A stretch of DNA of 64,000 bases from Omphiscola glabra (lineage: Eukaryota > Mollusca > Gastropoda > Lymnaeidae): assembly GCA_964017045.1 (NCBI GenBank), contig OZ024796.1, positions 18,561,510-18,625,509 on the forward strand. The letters are read 5' to 3'. Positions within the stretch are counted from its first letter, which is position 1. Each line of letters begins with the position of its first letter. Below the pieces are notes generated by a model. That model was not told the DNA's origin and searched no databases. It saw only the letters and a program-made list of their open reading frames with translations. Positions 60,363 through 64,000 of this stretch are shown here, one piece after another. The translations under genes were made by a program, and so were the position numbers.

Positions 60363-61123
60363 TCGCTGCGTGAGTCTCTTTTTTTCACAGAGTACTATTT
60401 CTACAAAACATGTGAAGTTGGTGTGGGGCGGCGGTTATGAAGAGGAAGCAGGACGCACCAGACAAAAACTATATATAAGAGACACAATGCATGCGGTTCA
60501 GTTCAAGCTAGAGCTATGTATACAAAATTTCATTGAAATTATATTAAATTTACAAATATAAATGAACAAATCTAATGTCTAGCAAACATACAACTACCAC
60601 ACGCTACCCCACGGTTTGGTGTGGCAAGTGCCACATGCTTGCTGGGCTTTGGTGTGGCAACAACCACAGGATGCCCTTTAGTTTTGGTGTGGCAAAGACC
60701 ACATGCTACCCTGGGTTTTAGTGTGGAGAGTCAAGTGAAATCCTAATCGTACCGCAAGACGGTGGCCTCGTGATCTCTAAAATAGATTTCTACTTCCCTT
60801 TACGAGCTTATAAAAGTATGTCAAACTATAAAACTGATGAGGAGACAGATCAATGATTTGGCAGGACCGAAACGATTTTGTAAAAAAAACATATTCCAAT
60901 TTTAATATTGTTACGTAACGTTATTGCTTAGGGAGAAATTAATCTATTATTTGAGTGTTTGGCTTATAAAACAGTTCATAACAAAAGACGATAACAAATG
61001 ATAAATACAATAACAAATGATACGATACTCAAACCAGGGCTAATTACAATTAATATGTTTTAATGTGTTGATTGTAATAAATTACAAAATCAAAAGAAAA
61101 TATAATTAAAACTATTGACTTAC
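60363..61123. repeat. AT-rich DNA with 34-bp repeat
   Basis: Four diverged copies of about 34 bp built on 'ttttggtgtggcaa' and 'accacatgctaccc' occupy 60596-60726. The remainder is AT-rich with nothing recognised. Confidence 0.7.
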
Positions 61124-61275
61124 AGTATATTTTTTTGGCTGGTACCGGTACGATGTTAATAATAATGATCTGCCTCCTCTCATTCAATCTATCGGCCTTT
61201 TTATAATCGTTTTCTACTGATGTCTCTCGAACCGCCTTACGCATTGTACTCGCTTCTGGCTTTTTCTCCAAACTT
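61124..61275 (-). CDS. Weak internal-exon candidate, minus
   Basis: On minus a 152-bp block lies between an acceptor 'cgtgtttgcttgtag' and a donor 'atatact|gtaagtca'. It is open in one frame (phase 2 in, phase 1 out). Residues are basic and acidic ('SLEKKPEASTMRKAV', 'NDYKKADRLNERRQ') followed by an Ile run encoded by (ATT)n, then 'IVPVPAKKIY'. The charged composition and the ATT run are equally compatible with chance. No family recognised. Confidence 0.2.
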
Positions 61276-62172
61276 CTACAAGCAAACACGTCACGTACGT
61301 AACAGTATCATTACTAATTACCGTCAATATAAGATATAATAGCTTTTTTTTTTTTTAATTTTCGAAGTAAAAACAAATTGAATCATTGGTTAATAAAGTA
61401 CATTTATAAATATTCAGAGGTTAATACGTATATTATAATTCTCATTTGGTTCCAAAGTGTAGCGGCCTTTGTCGTAGCCTTGAGTCCAGCAGCAGCGTGA
61501 AAATCTACATCAAAACAAGGTCAAGGCCAAAATCAAGAGTATTCTAAATAAGGAGAATTACTGATAAAACTATAGTGTATAGTTGTACCACAGAGTAACG
61601 AAAAAGCTAACTAACCCTATTTGACCCGCTCAGAAACAATACTTTTTATATCTTCCTTACAAACATCTGGGGTTCCTCAACTTGTAAACCTTCCCATCAC
61701 CACAGGGGGATCGGTCCTCATAAGATGGCCATCAATTTTTATGGCGTTGGTGATGCTAAGGAGGGGGAGATGACTTTGTGATAACTGCCACTATTATACA
61801 TGGGATGACCTCTAACCAAGTGCAATGAATACGTCAGTGCATTCCCCTTTATAAATATTAATGGGTGTGACTTTTTAAATGTTATTTAAAAAAATAGACA
61901 CGATTGTAAAATACATTAATTTTGCCTGATCAAACTTCAAAAGAATTCCAAATGGGTAACATTCAGTTCCATACTGGTTGGTACTTTGTCACTTTGAAAA
62001 TGAATGGAAGGGAAAATGTAAATTTAAAAAAAAAAAAAATTACTTTAAAAATGTCTGTAATCAAAATGTAGGTCGCGACACATTGAAAAGATAAACGCGT
62101 TTGTGTGTTAAAGCAATGACCTTGCACTTTTAATGTATACTGTATATTCTCAGTTTCTGATTCCCCAAAATG
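61276..62172. other. AT-rich DNA, nothing recognised
   Basis: Unique sequence; no gene or repeat supported. Confidence 0.5.
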
Positions 62173-62565
62173 AGAGTGAATGAGTGAGTGTGAGTGTGAG
62201 TGTGTGTGTGTGTGTGTGAGTGTGAGTGAGTGTGAGTGAGTGTGAGTGAGTGTGAGTGAGTGAGTGAGTGTGAGTGAGTGAGTGAATGTGAGTGAGTGTG
62301 AGTGCGTGAGTGAGTGTGAGTGTGTGTGAGTGAATGAGTGTTAGTGAGTGAGTGTGAGTGTGAGTGTGTGAATGAGTGTTAGTTAGTGAGTGAGTGTGCG
62401 TGTGAGTGTGAGTGAGTGAATGAGTGTTAGTGAGTGAGTGTGAGTGAGTGAATGAGTGTTAGTGAGTGAGTGTTTGAGAGTGTAAGTGAGTAACTGAGCG
62501 AGTGTGTTGGTGAGTGTGTGAGTAAGTGAGTGATTAAGTGAGTGAGCGTGAGTGAGTGAGGCAGG
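62173..62565. repeat. (GTGA)n/(GTGTGA)n microsatellite
   Basis: Almost 400 bp of compound 'gtgagtgtgagtgag' repeat with occasional 'aatgagtgtta' interruptions that recur at intervals. Confidence 0.95.
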
Positions 62566-63389
62566 CCGAGGCAGAAGGAAGGACAGGATATGACATTTTT
62601 ATGATAAATCTAAATCTTTATTTTTTTTATTTTTTTTTTCAAAGGATTGTCTTTCCATTATCGACTAATAATGGTTTTACCCTTCTCATGCTCTTTATGT
62701 CTTGGCTCTTACACCACAAGGAAACTTATCCGTTATTTAAAAGATGTGTAAGCAAGTACAACCGTTATGTAAAAGATGTGTACGACTGATACAAATGTCA
62801 TTAAAAAAATATATCATTTAAGTGGAAAAAAAAAAGTGCGTGACTGAAATGATCACAAGGTCGATGCGAAACTTGACGTACACCATCTGTGACGTTTTAG
62901 ATCGCTGCGTGGTCTTAATAAATTGCCGATGTTATCATTTGCGACCCGGATGTTGCAGTTTTAAGGCAGGCAGACATTAAAGTTTGTTACTAGCTTGGTG
63001 TTTACAATCTTTTCTTAAAGATCTATACATAAATATATTTATATTTAAGGTACGATAAGATCAGTTGATTGATCCAAATAAATGGCAATTTTTTAAAAAC
63101 ATTTGAATGTGCTTATTCGTTTCCACCACATGAAAGAAATATATATTTTAACCAAGACAGAATTTGCAACTATAATAAGCCATAACAAGTGTTTCTCTTG
63201 CGTAGAAAGCAACTGTCAATGACTTCCCTTAGTGACAGACTTATTATTATTGATCATTTAGGTTCGGTTAGCGATTGGGGGGGGGGGGGGGGCTCGCTCA
63301 TGGTAAATTCGTACAGGTGAACTAAACAAATTTCATATCTTTCGGTCCTAACTTTAAGAGAAAGGATTTACCCTGGTCGTGCTGCTCTA
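62566..63389. other. AT-rich DNA, nothing recognised
   Basis: Includes a 16-G run at 63277-63292. No gene supported. Confidence 0.5.
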
Positions 63390-63875
63390 AGGTATATGTG
63401 ATGATGTGGGTGAAATGTTATCTTAGGTATATGTGATGACGTGGTTGGGGTGTGATCTTGGGTATATGTGATGATGTGGGTGGGATGTGATCTCGGGTAT
63501 ATGTGATGACGTGGGTGGGATGTGATCTTGGGTATATGTGATGACGTGGGTGGGATGTGATCTCGGGTATGTGTGATGACGTGGGTGGGATGTGATCTCG
63601 GGTATATGTGATGACGTGGGTGGGATGTGATCTCGGGTATGTGTGATGACGTGGGTGGGATGTGATCTCGGGTATATGTGATGACGTGGGTGGGATGTGA
63701 TCTCGGGTATGTGTGATGACGTGGGTGGGGTGTGATCTCGGGTATGTGTGATGACGTGGGTGGGGTGTGATCTCGGGTATGTGTGATGACGTGGGTGGGA
63801 TGTGATCTCGGGTATATGTGATGACGTGGGTGGGATGTGATCTTGGGTATATCTGATGACGTGGGTGGGATGTAG
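63390..63875. repeat. 35-bp minisatellite, about 14 units
   Basis: Units of 35 bp, 'gatctcgggtatatgtgatg' plus 'acgtgggtgggatgt'. The period is not divisible by three, yet no minus frame meets a stop. Two overlapping frames of 153 and 172 codons result, each cycling through all three frames of the unit. Each unit has 'tgacgtgg', a CRE/XBP1-like core. Confidence 0.95.
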
Positions 63876-64000
63876 GCATCAGCCAAATTTTCTTCTTTCT
63901 TTTTTTTTCTTTGGCTTTAAAACATAATTGTATTTAAAAAGTGTTCTTCGAGTCAAGGATGTTTAATTTGTACGATGTTGCCTACCTTCTCTATTTATCT
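63876..64000. other. Right edge, unique DNA
   Basis: No feature seen. Confidence 0.5.

Noticed and set aside
48391..61275. Joining the two minus exon candidates into one transcript
   Set aside because: Their phases match, but direct joining creates a TAA at the junction.
63368..63886. Minus frames of 172 and 153 codons
   Set aside because: Generated by the 35-bp array, in different frames of the same repeat.

Overview
The window looks like non-coding DNA from a eukaryote, most likely a gastropod mollusc. It is AT-rich with only short open frames. Minisatellites, long G/C runs and degraded transposons make up most of what can be named. The mollusc call is an inference. It rests on hAT elements whose ends match the SPIN group (reported from the pond snail Lymnaea as well as tetrapods and some insects), SINE/LINE-type tails with an 'AGCGCTATATAAG' signature, and very dense minisatellites. 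No complete gene, rRNA, canonical tRNA, CRISPR array or bacterial operon is visible.

Tandem arrays: about 38 arrays total roughly 14 kb, about a fifth of the window (sum of my own intervals). Unit lengths cluster near 24-27 bp and 41-53 bp. The largest is a four-phase array at 54147-55836. Others are at 1-410, 9838-10384 (47 bp), 10771-11480 (29 bp), 12183-12720 (41 bp), 18138-18578, 22450-22860, 23017-23690, 28450-28862, 34727-35071, 41395-42082, 50433-50957, 51343-51778, 51893-52670, 58362-58708 and 63390-63875. Several show higher-order structure.

Transposons: four copies of a palindromic-ended hAT MITE (15018, 21411, 33642, 59451) each have an 8-bp target duplication, and two sit inside minisatellites. 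SPIN-like hAT elements lie at 23837-25789, 43354-43797, 45949-46095 and 55947-56133. The first is split by a 1,759-bp insertion with TG..CA ends and a 5-bp duplication, which looks like a solo LTR. A further hAT MITE is at 26971-27141. Two LINE reverse-transcriptase C-terminal relics are at 39948-40202 and 43965-44162. A mosaic dispersed family has copies near 9.3, 19.7, 20.7, 34.4, 56.9 and 59.9 kb. SINE tails are at 11486 and 14805.

Possible exons: the best is 58926-59114 (+). It is a phase 0-0, 63-codon block with a good acceptor and a CAG|GTGAGT donor, but it carries one in-frame TGA. The next best is 48391-48504 (-). A few weaker candidates are listed. They lie on both strands and do not assemble into one gene model, so the window is best read as intergenic or long-intron DNA with isolated, possibly decayed, exons.
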